DNA from: Desulfuromonadaceae bacterium GWC2_58_13
Lineage (GTDB): Bacteria; Desulfobacterota; Desulfuromonadia; Desulfuromonadales; Trichloromonadaceae
Length of the DNA stretch: 18,437 nt
Direction: 5' to 3'
Assembly (NCBI GenBank): GCA_001825565.1
Contig: MHXM01000105.1
Location: 1 to 18,437 of the forward strand
Shown piece after piece: positions 7,243 through 13,428 of this stretch (position 1 is its first letter; every line of letters starts with the position of its first letter). The notes under the pieces were generated by a model. It made no database searches. It was not told the origin of the DNA and was given only the letters and a program-made list of their open reading frames with translations. The translations under genes and the position numbers were made by a program.

Positions 7243-8369
7243 GGTGTCTGGTTCTGCTGACCCTGCTGCTGTGCTGCTGGCCGGCCGGCGAGGCTCTGGC
7301 CGATACCGAGTACCGGGGAGAACAGAGCTTGTGGCAGGATACCGTCTGGAACGACCGGGTGCTGGTAGACGGAATCCTGACAATCCCGGCCGGGGTGACC
7401 CTGGAAATACGCCCGGGAACCGAGGTGCGTTTTACCCGCCGGGATACCAACGGCGACGGCATCGGCGAAAACGAGATCTTCATTCAGGGGGCGCTCAGGG
7501 TGTTCGGCACGGCCGAACTGCCGGTGCGATTCACCAGCGCCGAGGCCGATCCGGTTCCCGGCGACTGGGGGGCGATCAACATGATGGCCTCGGAGGAAGA
7601 AAACCTGCTCGAACATTGCCTGGTGGAATACGGTTATCGGGGCTTTCACGCCCACTTCGCCAATGCCTCGCTGAAGAATTCCATCTTCACCCGCAATCAG
7701 CGTGGTTTGCAATTTCAGGAATCGACCGTCGTCATTGACGGCTGCCTGATTGAAAACAATTTCAATGGCATGCAGTTCCGCAATTCGAAGGTGCGCCTCG
7801 GGGCGACCCGGGTGCTGAATAATCACTGGGGAATCCGCTGCGTCTACAGTGAATTGGCCATGCGCGACTGCCAGGTGGCCGGCAACCTGATCAACGGCCT
7901 CAATCTGCGCGACTCTACCCTGGATGGCGAAACCCTGCAGGTGACCGGCAATCGCAAGGGCGTTTACCTGCAACGTTCCCGCGGCACCCTGCGCGGCAGC
8001 CGGATTCGCGACAACAGCGAACATGGCATCTTTCTTGAAGATTCGGAGTTCCTGGTTACCGGCAACCTGATTGCCGGTAACGGTCGCTCCGGCGTCCGTT
8101 GGAAGGATTCTACCGGAAAGCTGCGTGACAACCTGCTGGCCGGTAATGGTGAATATGCCCTGGTTAACGAAGGAGAGGGGCCGGTCGATGCCCGTTCCAA
8201 CTGGTGGGGCACGACGGAGGCAAAGGCTCTGGGCGCCCTCATCCGCGACGGCGCCGACTTGGCTGGCCGGGGGCTGGTCGATGCCGGTGATTTCCTGACC
8301 GTTCCGCCCTCGCTGCCCTTGGGCCGTTCTGCAGTGAACCCCGTAGCCGATCCCGTTGAGATGAACTGA
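7239..8369 (+). CDS. Secreted right-handed beta-helix protein
   Basis: This 376-residue protein has a signal peptide cut after about residue 22 (GEALA/DT). The first segment (RPGTEVRFTR, IFIQGALRVFGTAELPVRFTS) closely parallels the opening of the preceding lipoprotein. About eight beta-helix coils follow between residues 115 and 320 (such as GCLIENNFNGMQF, DCQVAGNLINGLNL, GSRIRDNSEHGIFL, GNLIAGNGRSGVRW). The segment at about 320-340 contains ARSNWWGT, common at the end of beta-helix domains. It has no lipobox, so it is probably periplasmic or exported. It is translationally coupled to the gene before and 2 bp from the gene after. A structural or binding role is likely; enzymatic activity cannot be called. 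Confidence 0.85.
   Translation: MRCLVLLTLLLCCWPAGEALADTEYRGEQSLWQDTVWNDRVLVDGILTIPAGVTLEIRPGTEVRFTRRDTNGDGIGENEIFIQGALRVFGTAELPVRFTSAEADPVPGDWGAINMMASEEENLLEHCLVEYGYRGFHAHFANASLKNSIFTRNQRGLQFQESTVVIDGCLIENNFNGMQFRNSKVRLGATRVLNNHWGIRCVYSELAMRDCQVAGNLINGLNLRDSTLDGETLQVTGNRKGVYLQRSRGTLRGSRIRDNSEHGIFLEDSEFLVTGNLIAGNGRSGVRWKDSTGKLRDNLLAGNGEYALVNEGEGPVDARSNWWGTTEAKALGALIRDGADLAGRGLVDAGDFLTVPPSLPLGRSAVNPVADPVEMN
8055..8081. repeat. Perfect 11-bp inverted repeat inside the beta-helix gene
   Basis: GTTACCGGCAA at 8055-8065 and its exact reverse complement at 8071-8081 flank a 5-nt loop. It encodes a VTGNLIAGN coil, so it may simply reflect the GN repeats of the protein, but the mRNA could form a strong hairpin here. 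There is no T tract, so it is not a terminator. Confidence 0.6.
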
Positions 8370-8371
8370 AT

Positions 8372-9274
8372 ATGAAACGTCTTCTTCTGCTCCTGCTGCC
8401 GGTTGTCGCCGTGGCTGTATTCTCGGCCGGTTGCGACCGGATCAAGGAACGCCCGGTGCTGCGCATCGGCTACATGAACTGTAACAATGAGCGGGAAACC
8501 ATGGAGCGGTTCGCTCCCTTGTCCCGTTATCTGTCGGAACAGGTCGGGGTGACGTTCGAGACCATTCCGGTCGATACCCATGAGTTTGAAGAACGTTTTC
8601 GGGCCGGCGAGTTTGCCCTGACCCACACCAACTCGCTCTTGTACATCCTTCTCAAGGAGGATGCCGGGCTTAAGCTGGTGGCGGCCGACAAACGCGGCCA
8701 TTACGGCTCGCGTACCGCCGGCACTTTGATTGCCCGCAAGGGCAGCGGGATCGAGACGCTGGAGGATATCCGCGGCAAGCGCCTGGTGTTCGGGCCGATG
8801 ATGGCCCCCACCGGCTACCTGGCGCAGTACGACCTGATGCTGCAGGCGGGTATCGATCCCGAGCGCGATCTGGGATACTACGCTATCCCGGCCGGCTCCT
8901 TCAAGCACGAGAAGCTGATTTACGGCGTCTATTTCGGTGATTTCGACGTCGCCGCCGCGCCGGCCCTGGACCTCGAAGAGATGACCCGAGAGGGCAAAAT
9001 CGCCGCCGACGATTTCGTGATCCTGGCGCAGAGTCAGATCGTCCCTTATTGTACCTTCGGCGCCGCCCCCGATCTCGATCCGGTGATTTTCGCCAAGGTC
9101 AGGCAGGCGCTGCTGGAGCTGACCCCCACGGACACCGTCGAGATCGACGGCGAGCGGGTCAAGGTTCTCAAGGCGGCTTGGGTCGATGGCTTTGAGGAGC
9201 TGCTCGACAGCGATTACGACCCGATCCGGGAGATGGCGCGACGGGTCAACATGCCTCCCTATCAAACCTATTGA
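8372..9274 (+). CDS. PhnD-family phosphonate/phosphite-type substrate-binding lipoprotein
   Basis: This 300-residue protein has a signal sequence ending in lipobox SAGC (Cys21), so it should be membrane-anchored on the outside. The mature part is a type II periplasmic binding fold of the PhnD class: RIGYMN, RFAPLSRYLSEQVGV, HTNSLLYILL, IETLEDIRGKRLVFG, MMAPTGYLAQYDLML and KHEKLIYGVYFGDFDVAAA follow the family order. Members normally deliver oxyanions to ABC transporters. No ATPase or permease gene lies nearby, so here it may be a sensor or scavenging partner. It is 2 bp after the beta-helix gene and 4 bp before the next gene. The ligand could be a phosphonate, phosphite or another oxyanion. 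Confidence 0.87.
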   Translation: MKRLLLLLLPVVAVAVFSAGCDRIKERPVLRIGYMNCNNERETMERFAPLSRYLSEQVGVTFETIPVDTHEFEERFRAGEFALTHTNSLLYILLKEDAGLKLVAADKRGHYGSRTAGTLIARKGSGIETLEDIRGKRLVFGPMMAPTGYLAQYDLMLQAGIDPERDLGYYAIPAGSFKHEKLIYGVYFGDFDVAAAPALDLEEMTREGKIAADDFVILAQSQIVPYCTFGAAPDLDPVIFAKVRQALLELTPTDTVEIDGERVKVLKAAWVDGFEELLDSDYDPIREMARRVNMPPYQTY

Positions 9275-9278
9275 GACG

Positions 9279-9821
9279 ATGCCGAAATTTTCTCAAACCA
9301 GCCTGCTCTGGCTTTTGATGGTGGTTGCCACGGCGGCGATGGCCGCACTGCTGGTTACTGCGTCCGGGGATGACCCGCGATGGCGAACCGCCGGTCTCGA
9401 CAAGGCGGTGGAAAGAGAACTGGCCTTCCAGGCCCGGGCGGCTTTTTTGCAGAAGGTCTACGCTCCGGTCGAGGCGCTGCTCGCGGCCGGCCAGGCACAG
9501 ACTGCCCTGCTTAAACTCGACGAGTTGGAGCGAAGCTTTTCGGGGGATCCGCACGGATTCATTCTGCGCGGAGAAATTCTGCGCGACCTGGGTGTGCTGG
9601 ATCGGGCCATCGCCAACTACGTTCGGGCCCTCAAGTTGAGCGGCGATTACCTGGAGGAAGCCAGTCCTCTGTCGCGGCGGACGGAAATTCGTCATCTGGT
9701 GGATCAGGGACTGCGCGAACTGGTTCCCCGAGCCCGCTCCAATCCGGACAACCGATCACTGGCGGCAACGGTCGGGGAACTCCATTATTTGCAGAGCCGT
9801 CTGGCGGGGGGATGCGAATAG
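9279..9821 (+). CDS. Membrane-anchored TPR-like protein
   Basis: This 180-residue protein has one N-terminal hydrophobic segment (about 8-28), acting as a signal anchor. A helical domain follows, in which residues about 65-125 resemble a tetratricopeptide repeat (LLAAGQAQTALLKLDELERSF, then ILRGEILRDLGVLDRAIANYVRALKL). TPR domains serve as protein-protein scaffolds. The ATG at 9279 was chosen because it lies 4 bp after the upstream stop and gives a clean hydrophobic N-terminus. Longer in-frame starts run back into the PhnD-like gene. The function is probably assembly or tethering of the neighbouring exported proteins, which is inferred from context only. Confidence 0.75.
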   Translation: MPKFSQTSLLWLLMVVATAAMAALLVTASGDDPRWRTAGLDKAVERELAFQARAAFLQKVYAPVEALLAAGQAQTALLKLDELERSFSGDPHGFILRGEILRDLGVLDRAIANYVRALKLSGDYLEEASPLSRRTEIRHLVDQGLRELVPRARSNPDNRSLAATVGELHYLQSRLAGGCE

Positions 9822-9824
9822 CGC

Positions 9825-10889
9825 ATGAATTTTCGCGATCGGCATCTGTGGATCGTCATTCTGGCCGGCCTGTCGCTCGGCACCCTCGGCGTATTGCTTT
9901 CAGTGTGGGGCAATCCGCAGAATTCGGGGATCTGCGTCTCCTGCTTTTTCGAAAACAGCGCCGGTGCCCTCGGCCTGCATGACAATTCGCGCATGCAGTA
10001 CCTGCGTCCCGAACTGATCGGTTTCGTGCTGGGTTCCATGGGGAGCGCAGCTCTTTTTCGCGAGTTCCGTTCTCGTGGCGGCAGCGCTCCGTTGCCCCGG
10101 CTGTTTTCCGGGATTTTCCTGATGGTCGGTTGCGCGGTGTTCATCGGTTGTCCGATCAAGTTGGTTCTCCGCCTGACCGCCGGAGACCTGACTGCCGTGG
10201 CCGGGGGGATCGGTTTGGTCGGTGGAGTCTGGGCCGGGCTCAAAACCCTGGCCGGGGGGGTTCATCTGGCCCCCGCCCAGACGCAGAAAGGCAGTGGGTT
10301 GCTGGTTCCGGGCCTGTTCGCCCTGCTGCTGGTTTTTCTGATTGTCCGCCCCGGTTTTCTGCTCTTTTCCGCCGCCAGCAGCGCCGCCCAGCATGCGCCC
10401 TGGCTGCTGGCCCTGGCAGCCGGGCTGGGGCTCGGCGCCCTGGCCCAGCGCAGCCGCTTGTGCGTTACCGGCGGAGTGCGCGACACCCTGCTGCTGGGGC
10501 ATCGTTCGCCGTTGCTTTACGGATTGTTTGCGTTCGTCCTCAGCGCGGTGGCTGTCAACCTGGCCACCGGCCGGTTTAATCCGACCCTTTACGGCCAGCC
10601 GGGAGCGCATCTTGATCATCTGTGGAGCTTTCTCGGCATGGCCCTGGTCGGATGGCTTTCGGTGCTGATCGGCGGCTGTCCTTTCCGGCAGTTGATCAAA
10701 GCCGGGGAGGGGGATGCCGATGCCGGACTGGTTGCCGTCGGCATGTTGATCGGAGGAGCACTGGTGCAGAGCTGGGGAATCGCCGCGACGGCGGCCGGGG
10801 TGCCACTGTATGGCAAGGTCGCGGTTCTGGCCGGCTTCATTTTCGTGTTCGGATTGAGTCTGGTCCAGCGTGAGCAGGAAGGGTACTAG
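9825..10889 (+). CDS. YedE-family putative selenium (or sulfur) transporter
   Basis: This 354-residue integral membrane protein of the YeeE/YedE family has about nine hydrophobic segments and conserved cysteines near membrane faces: Cys37 and Cys40 (GICVSC), Cys103, Cys109 (FIGCP), Cys213 (RLCVTGGVRD) and Cys285 (GGCPFRQL). The two halves look like an internal repeat with the two CP/CV motifs. The segment REFRSRGGSAPLPR followed by GCPIKLVLRLTAGDL matches the subgroup I know as the YedE putative selenium transporter, often found beside selenium genes. Known YeeE relatives carry thiosulfate through Cys relays. It starts 3 bp after the TPR-like gene. Family is confident; selenium as substrate is inferred. 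Confidence 0.86.
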   Translation: MNFRDRHLWIVILAGLSLGTLGVLLSVWGNPQNSGICVSCFFENSAGALGLHDNSRMQYLRPELIGFVLGSMGSAALFREFRSRGGSAPLPRLFSGIFLMVGCAVFIGCPIKLVLRLTAGDLTAVAGGIGLVGGVWAGLKTLAGGVHLAPAQTQKGSGLLVPGLFALLLVFLIVRPGFLLFSAASSAAQHAPWLLALAAGLGLGALAQRSRLCVTGGVRDTLLLGHRSPLLYGLFAFVLSAVAVNLATGRFNPTLYGQPGAHLDHLWSFLGMALVGWLSVLIGGCPFRQLIKAGEGDADAGLVAVGMLIGGALVQSWGIAATAAGVPLYGKVAVLAGFIFVFGLSLVQREQEGY

Positions 10890-10909
10890 CTCCGTGGGAC
10901 GGAATAATT

Positions 10910-11245
10910 ATGCCAGGAAGGATCAACCCGTTGAAGAATCTGTCACGTAATCCCGATATCGTCTGGCGGGTGGAAAAACGCCGCGAGGCGGAAATAATTA
11001 AGGCCTTGGATGCCGGCGAGGACGTTTCCGACAAGGGAAGCGTCATCCTGATCGTCTCCGGCATGATGCACCAGCTCAATCTGGTTGGCGGCAGGATCTG
11101 GACCCTCTGCGACGGTCAGCGCTCGCTCGACGATCTGGTCGAGGCCCTGTCGGGTGAATTCGAAGTCGAGCGAGGGGAACTCACGGGAGATGTCGAAGCG
11201 TTTGTTGATGACCTGCTGAAAAGGGGATGGCTGAAGTATGCCTGA
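10910..11245 (+). CDS. PqqD-family peptide chaperone (RiPP recognition element)
   Basis: This 111-residue protein has a PqqD-like fold: GSVILIVSGMMHQLNLVGGRIWTLCDGQRSLDDLVEALSGEF, then EVERGELTGDVEAFVDDLLKRGWL, the usual beta-strands followed by a winged-helix-like helical part. PqqD-type domains bind the leader of a ribosomal peptide and present it to a radical SAM enzyme. It sits directly before a radical SAM/SPASM gene, with an 8-bp overlap, and 1.1 kb before a tiny peptide gene. It matches what I remember as the GeoRSP-system PqqD protein. The GGGACGGA stretch upstream is a moderate Shine-Dalgarno. It has no cofactor motifs, as expected. Confidence 0.88.
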   Translation: MPGRINPLKNLSRNPDIVWRVEKRREAEIIKALDAGEDVSDKGSVILIVSGMMHQLNLVGGRIWTLCDGQRSLDDLVEALSGEFEVERGELTGDVEAFVDDLLKRGWLKYA

Positions 11246-12242
11246 TGCGGTAACCGAGCTTTTTTCGGCTCCACTGACCTTTAACTGGACCCTGTCTTTT
11301 CGCTGTAATTTCAGTTGTTCCCATTGCTACAGCCGGGACGAGTCGGTGGATGAACTGGCGACCGCGGACATTCTGCGGATCGTCGATATCCTGGTGGAAA
11401 AGCAGGTGCTGTTCATTAATTTCGGCGGGGGCGAGCCATTGATCCGCGACGATCTTTTCGAGATTGCCGATTATGCCGTTGGCAAGGGACTCAACGTTTC
11501 GATGAATTCCAACGGCTGGCTGATCGATGCTGCCGTCGCCAAGCGTCTGCGGGCCAGCGGGTTCCATAGCGTGGGAATCAGCATCGACAGCGCCGAACCG
11601 GCGCGGCACGACGATTTCCGCAACAGGCCCGGTTCCTTCGACCGGGCCGTCGCAGCCTTGGAGCACTTGCGCAAAGCCGGCGTCCGCACCACCATGAGTT
11701 CGGTTATTTCCCGGATCAATTACTGTAATTTCCGTGATCTGCTCGATCTGGCCAGAGATCGCCGGGTCGCTCAGGTCTACCTGCATAACTTCAAGTGCAG
11801 CGGTCGCGGGTTCAAAAACCGCCAGGATCTCGACCTTTCCGCCGAAGAATGGAAAGCCTTTTACCTGGAAGCCTTGCAGGTCAAGCAGCAGACCGGCGAT
11901 TTGCTGATTTCTTTCGACGATCCGGTGATTTCCTCCCTGCCGGGGTATGATGAGAAAAGTTTGGTCAACGGAAGTAGTTGTGGTAAACTGTCGTTGCATA
12001 TGCGTCCGAATGGAGACATCACTCCTTGCGGTTTCATCCCCCTGGTGATCGGCAATATTCTCCGGGACGATTTCGAAACCCTGTGGTATGACTCTCCCAT
12101 CCTGCAAAAAATGCGGAACAAAGAAGCTTCGGGCAAGTGCGTGGAGTGCGGGGCTTTCGAAAAATGTCTGGGAGGGTGCACCGCCCGCGCCTTTGCCGTC
12201 TACGGCGATTTCAACCAGCCCGATCCGCATTGCTGGAAATAA
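11238..12242 (+). CDS. Radical SAM/SPASM peptide-modifying enzyme (GeoRSP-type)
   Basis: This 334-residue enzyme has an intact radical SAM cluster motif C23-x3-C27-x2-C30 (CNFSCSHCY), the GGGEPL segment (about 60-65) and an auxiliary-cluster SPASM domain. The SPASM cysteines are C248-x15-C264 and C301-x2-C304-x5-C310-x3-C314-x17-C332. SPASM enzymes typically modify ribosomal peptides using a 4Fe-4S/SAM radical plus two auxiliary clusters. The start overlaps the PqqD gene by 8 bp, so the two are translationally coupled. The peptide gene follows 86 bp downstream. The substrate and bond formed (thioether, C-C, epimer or other) cannot be read from the sequence. Oxygen-sensitive clusters fit an anaerobe. 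Confidence 0.95.
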   Translation: MPDAVTELFSAPLTFNWTLSFRCNFSCSHCYSRDESVDELATADILRIVDILVEKQVLFINFGGGEPLIRDDLFEIADYAVGKGLNVSMNSNGWLIDAAVAKRLRASGFHSVGISIDSAEPARHDDFRNRPGSFDRAVAALEHLRKAGVRTTMSSVISRINYCNFRDLLDLARDRRVAQVYLHNFKCSGRGFKNRQDLDLSAEEWKAFYLEALQVKQQTGDLLISFDDPVISSLPGYDEKSLVNGSSCGKLSLHMRPNGDITPCGFIPLVIGNILRDDFETLWYDSPILQKMRNKEASGKCVECGAFEKCLGGCTARAFAVYGDFNQPDPHCWK

Positions 12243-12313
12243 TGGTATTCGGCCTGCCCGTGGCAGCCGGAAATGACAGCCACATAGCCGTCGCAGTTAA
12301 CTCGATATTTTCC

Positions 12314-12320
12314 AAGGAGG
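12314..12320 (+). promoter_or_regulatory. Perfect Shine-Dalgarno deciding the peptide start
   Basis: AAGGAGG, 8 nt before the ATG at 12329, is complementary to the 16S rRNA 3' end. It selects the 18-residue form over the upstream in-frame start at 12242 and implies high translation of the peptide relative to its neighbours, most of which have weaker sites. Confidence 0.85.
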
Positions 12321-12328
12321 TGAAGCGC

Positions 12329-12385
12329 ATGAAAAAGTATATGAAGCCCCGGGTGGTCGGTTCCTCGAATGTCCATCCATGCTAA
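12329..12385 (+). CDS. 18-residue putative precursor peptide of the radical SAM system
   Basis: A tiny open frame encodes MKKYMKPRVVGSSNVHPC. It has a perfect AAGGAGG Shine-Dalgarno (12314-12320) 8 nt from the ATG, the strongest in the window, and a terminator just after. Lys2-Lys3-Tyr4 and Pro7-Arg8-Val9 give a YxxPxV motif like the RRE-binding YxxPxL of lasso leaders and the KP-rich starts of many radical SAM precursors. The remaining core would be about eight residues, GSSNVHPC, with one Cys, His, Asn and two Ser. It lies between the radical SAM gene and its SPASM partner. An in-frame ATG at 12242 (TAATG, overlapping the enzyme's stop) could give a 47-residue form but has no comparable Shine-Dalgarno. 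Its role as substrate is inferred from position and motif. Confidence 0.75.
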   Translation: MKKYMKPRVVGSSNVHPC

Positions 12386-12401
12386 GGATGAAGGTCCTCC
12401 G

Positions 12402-12427
12402 GGGGCAGCGCTGCTGCCCCTTTTTTT
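12402..12427 (+). terminator. Rho-independent terminator between peptide and SPASM genes
   Basis: A perfect 8-bp stem GGGGCAGC (12402-12409) / GCTGCCCC (12413-12420) with loop GCT is followed by seven T's (12421-12427). It lies 16 bp after the peptide stop and 20 bp before the next ATG. It should strongly reduce transcription of the downstream SPASM and desulfurase genes relative to the peptide. Confidence 0.92.
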
Positions 12428-12447
12428 GAGCCCGCCGACCTCTGTCC

Positions 12448-13377
12448 ATGACCCTTGACCTGCTCGATACCCCCCTGCGTGTTTCCTGGCGCCTGTCCCC
12501 TCAATGTTCGTCCGCCGTTGCCAACCTTCCGACCATTGCCGAACGCCTGGTCGAGGCCGGCGTTTTTCAGGTCACTCTCGAAGGCCGCCCGTTGGCCCAC
12601 CCGGCTGTCCACGAGGTTCTGTGTATTTTTGCCGCCGGCGGGCTCCGGGTCGATCTGAGCTGCGAAGGGACGGCCGCCGAGTTGAACTCCCTGGGCTCCG
12701 GCATGCCGGTCCGGCAGATCGCTCTCGATGTCGCCTCCTGCCTCGCCACCGACGATTTTACGGTCCTTTCGGAGCAGCTTGAAACGATCCGCCGCAAGGG
12801 ATTCGATCCAGCCCTGCTGCTGGTTCCCCGACATGACAATGTGGCCCGGATCCCCCGGCTTTTTGAGTTCTGCCGGGTCCATCGGGTGGCTAAATTTAAG
12901 TTGCCAAACGTCGGTATCGATGTTAGCGTCAAAAACCTTTCCGGAGCCGAGCTGGTCACCCCCGGCGATCTGTTGCGTCTGAGTCGCGAACTTCCTCCGG
13001 ATGCCGCATCCGGGCTGGAGCTTGAGGTGCATGACCTGTTTCTCTGGGAACTGTTCTGTCCCGATTGTCAGGACAGCCGAAGCGAATACGGCGGCTGCCA
13101 GGCCGGCAACAGCCTTGGTTACATCGATGCCGGCGGGAACCTATATCCCTGCGCCTCCTGGCCGGAAAGGCTCGGGTCGTTGCTGGACCATTCGGTCGAA
13201 GCGCTCTGGGCGCTTCCCGCACGACGGCGGATTCGTGAAGAAATCGCCGAAACGCCGGAAGGGTGCCGGGGATGCCGTGATCTGTCGATCTGTCATGGAG
13301 GGTGCCGAGGGCTGGCCCGGACCTTCAACCGCAGTCATGGCAGCCGTGACCCCCTGTGCGGCGGGCCCCGCAGGTAG
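12448..13377 (+). CDS. SPASM-domain protein with degenerate radical SAM centre (GeoRSP-type)
   Basis: This 309-residue protein is related to the radical SAM enzyme upstream but catalytically dead at the SAM cluster. At the CxxxCxxC position only Cys20 remains (C20 SSA V24 AN L27) after the family-like lead-in WRLSP. The SPASM domain is complete: C204, C207, C217-x17-C235, and C273-x2-C276-x5-C282-x3-C286-x17-C304. The last set has the same spacing as in the upstream enzyme. It probably binds auxiliary clusters and acts as a partner subunit or electron conduit. It matches my memory of the GeoRSP SPASM-domain protein. Its start has little Shine-Dalgarno, and a terminator lies just upstream, so expression is probably low. 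Confidence 0.9.
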   Translation: MTLDLLDTPLRVSWRLSPQCSSAVANLPTIAERLVEAGVFQVTLEGRPLAHPAVHEVLCIFAAGGLRVDLSCEGTAAELNSLGSGMPVRQIALDVASCLATDDFTVLSEQLETIRRKGFDPALLLVPRHDNVARIPRLFEFCRVHRVAKFKLPNVGIDVSVKNLSGAELVTPGDLLRLSRELPPDAASGLELEVHDLFLWELFCPDCQDSRSEYGGCQAGNSLGYIDAGGNLYPCASWPERLGSLLDHSVEALWALPARRRIREEIAETPEGCRGCRDLSICHGGCRGLARTFNRSHGSRDPLCGGPRR

Positions 13378-13428
13378 CATCTTCAAGGCTTGCCCTTTCT
13401 GATCTTAATCTGATATTCTCGTAACGAC

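Noticed and set aside
7964..9265. 433-codon open frame on the minus strand
   Set aside because: Antisense to the PhnD-like gene and the end of a beta-helix gene, with no family motifs; a shadow of high-GC codon bias.
12137..12385. 82-codon frame including the peptide
   Set aside because: Its first part is out of frame inside the radical SAM gene. The real peptide start is the Shine-Dalgarno-backed ATG at 12329.
12380..12388. Possible selenocysteine or read-through at the peptide's end
   Set aside because: The peptide ends with a TAA, not TGA, after the Cys codon, so no Sec insertion is indicated.
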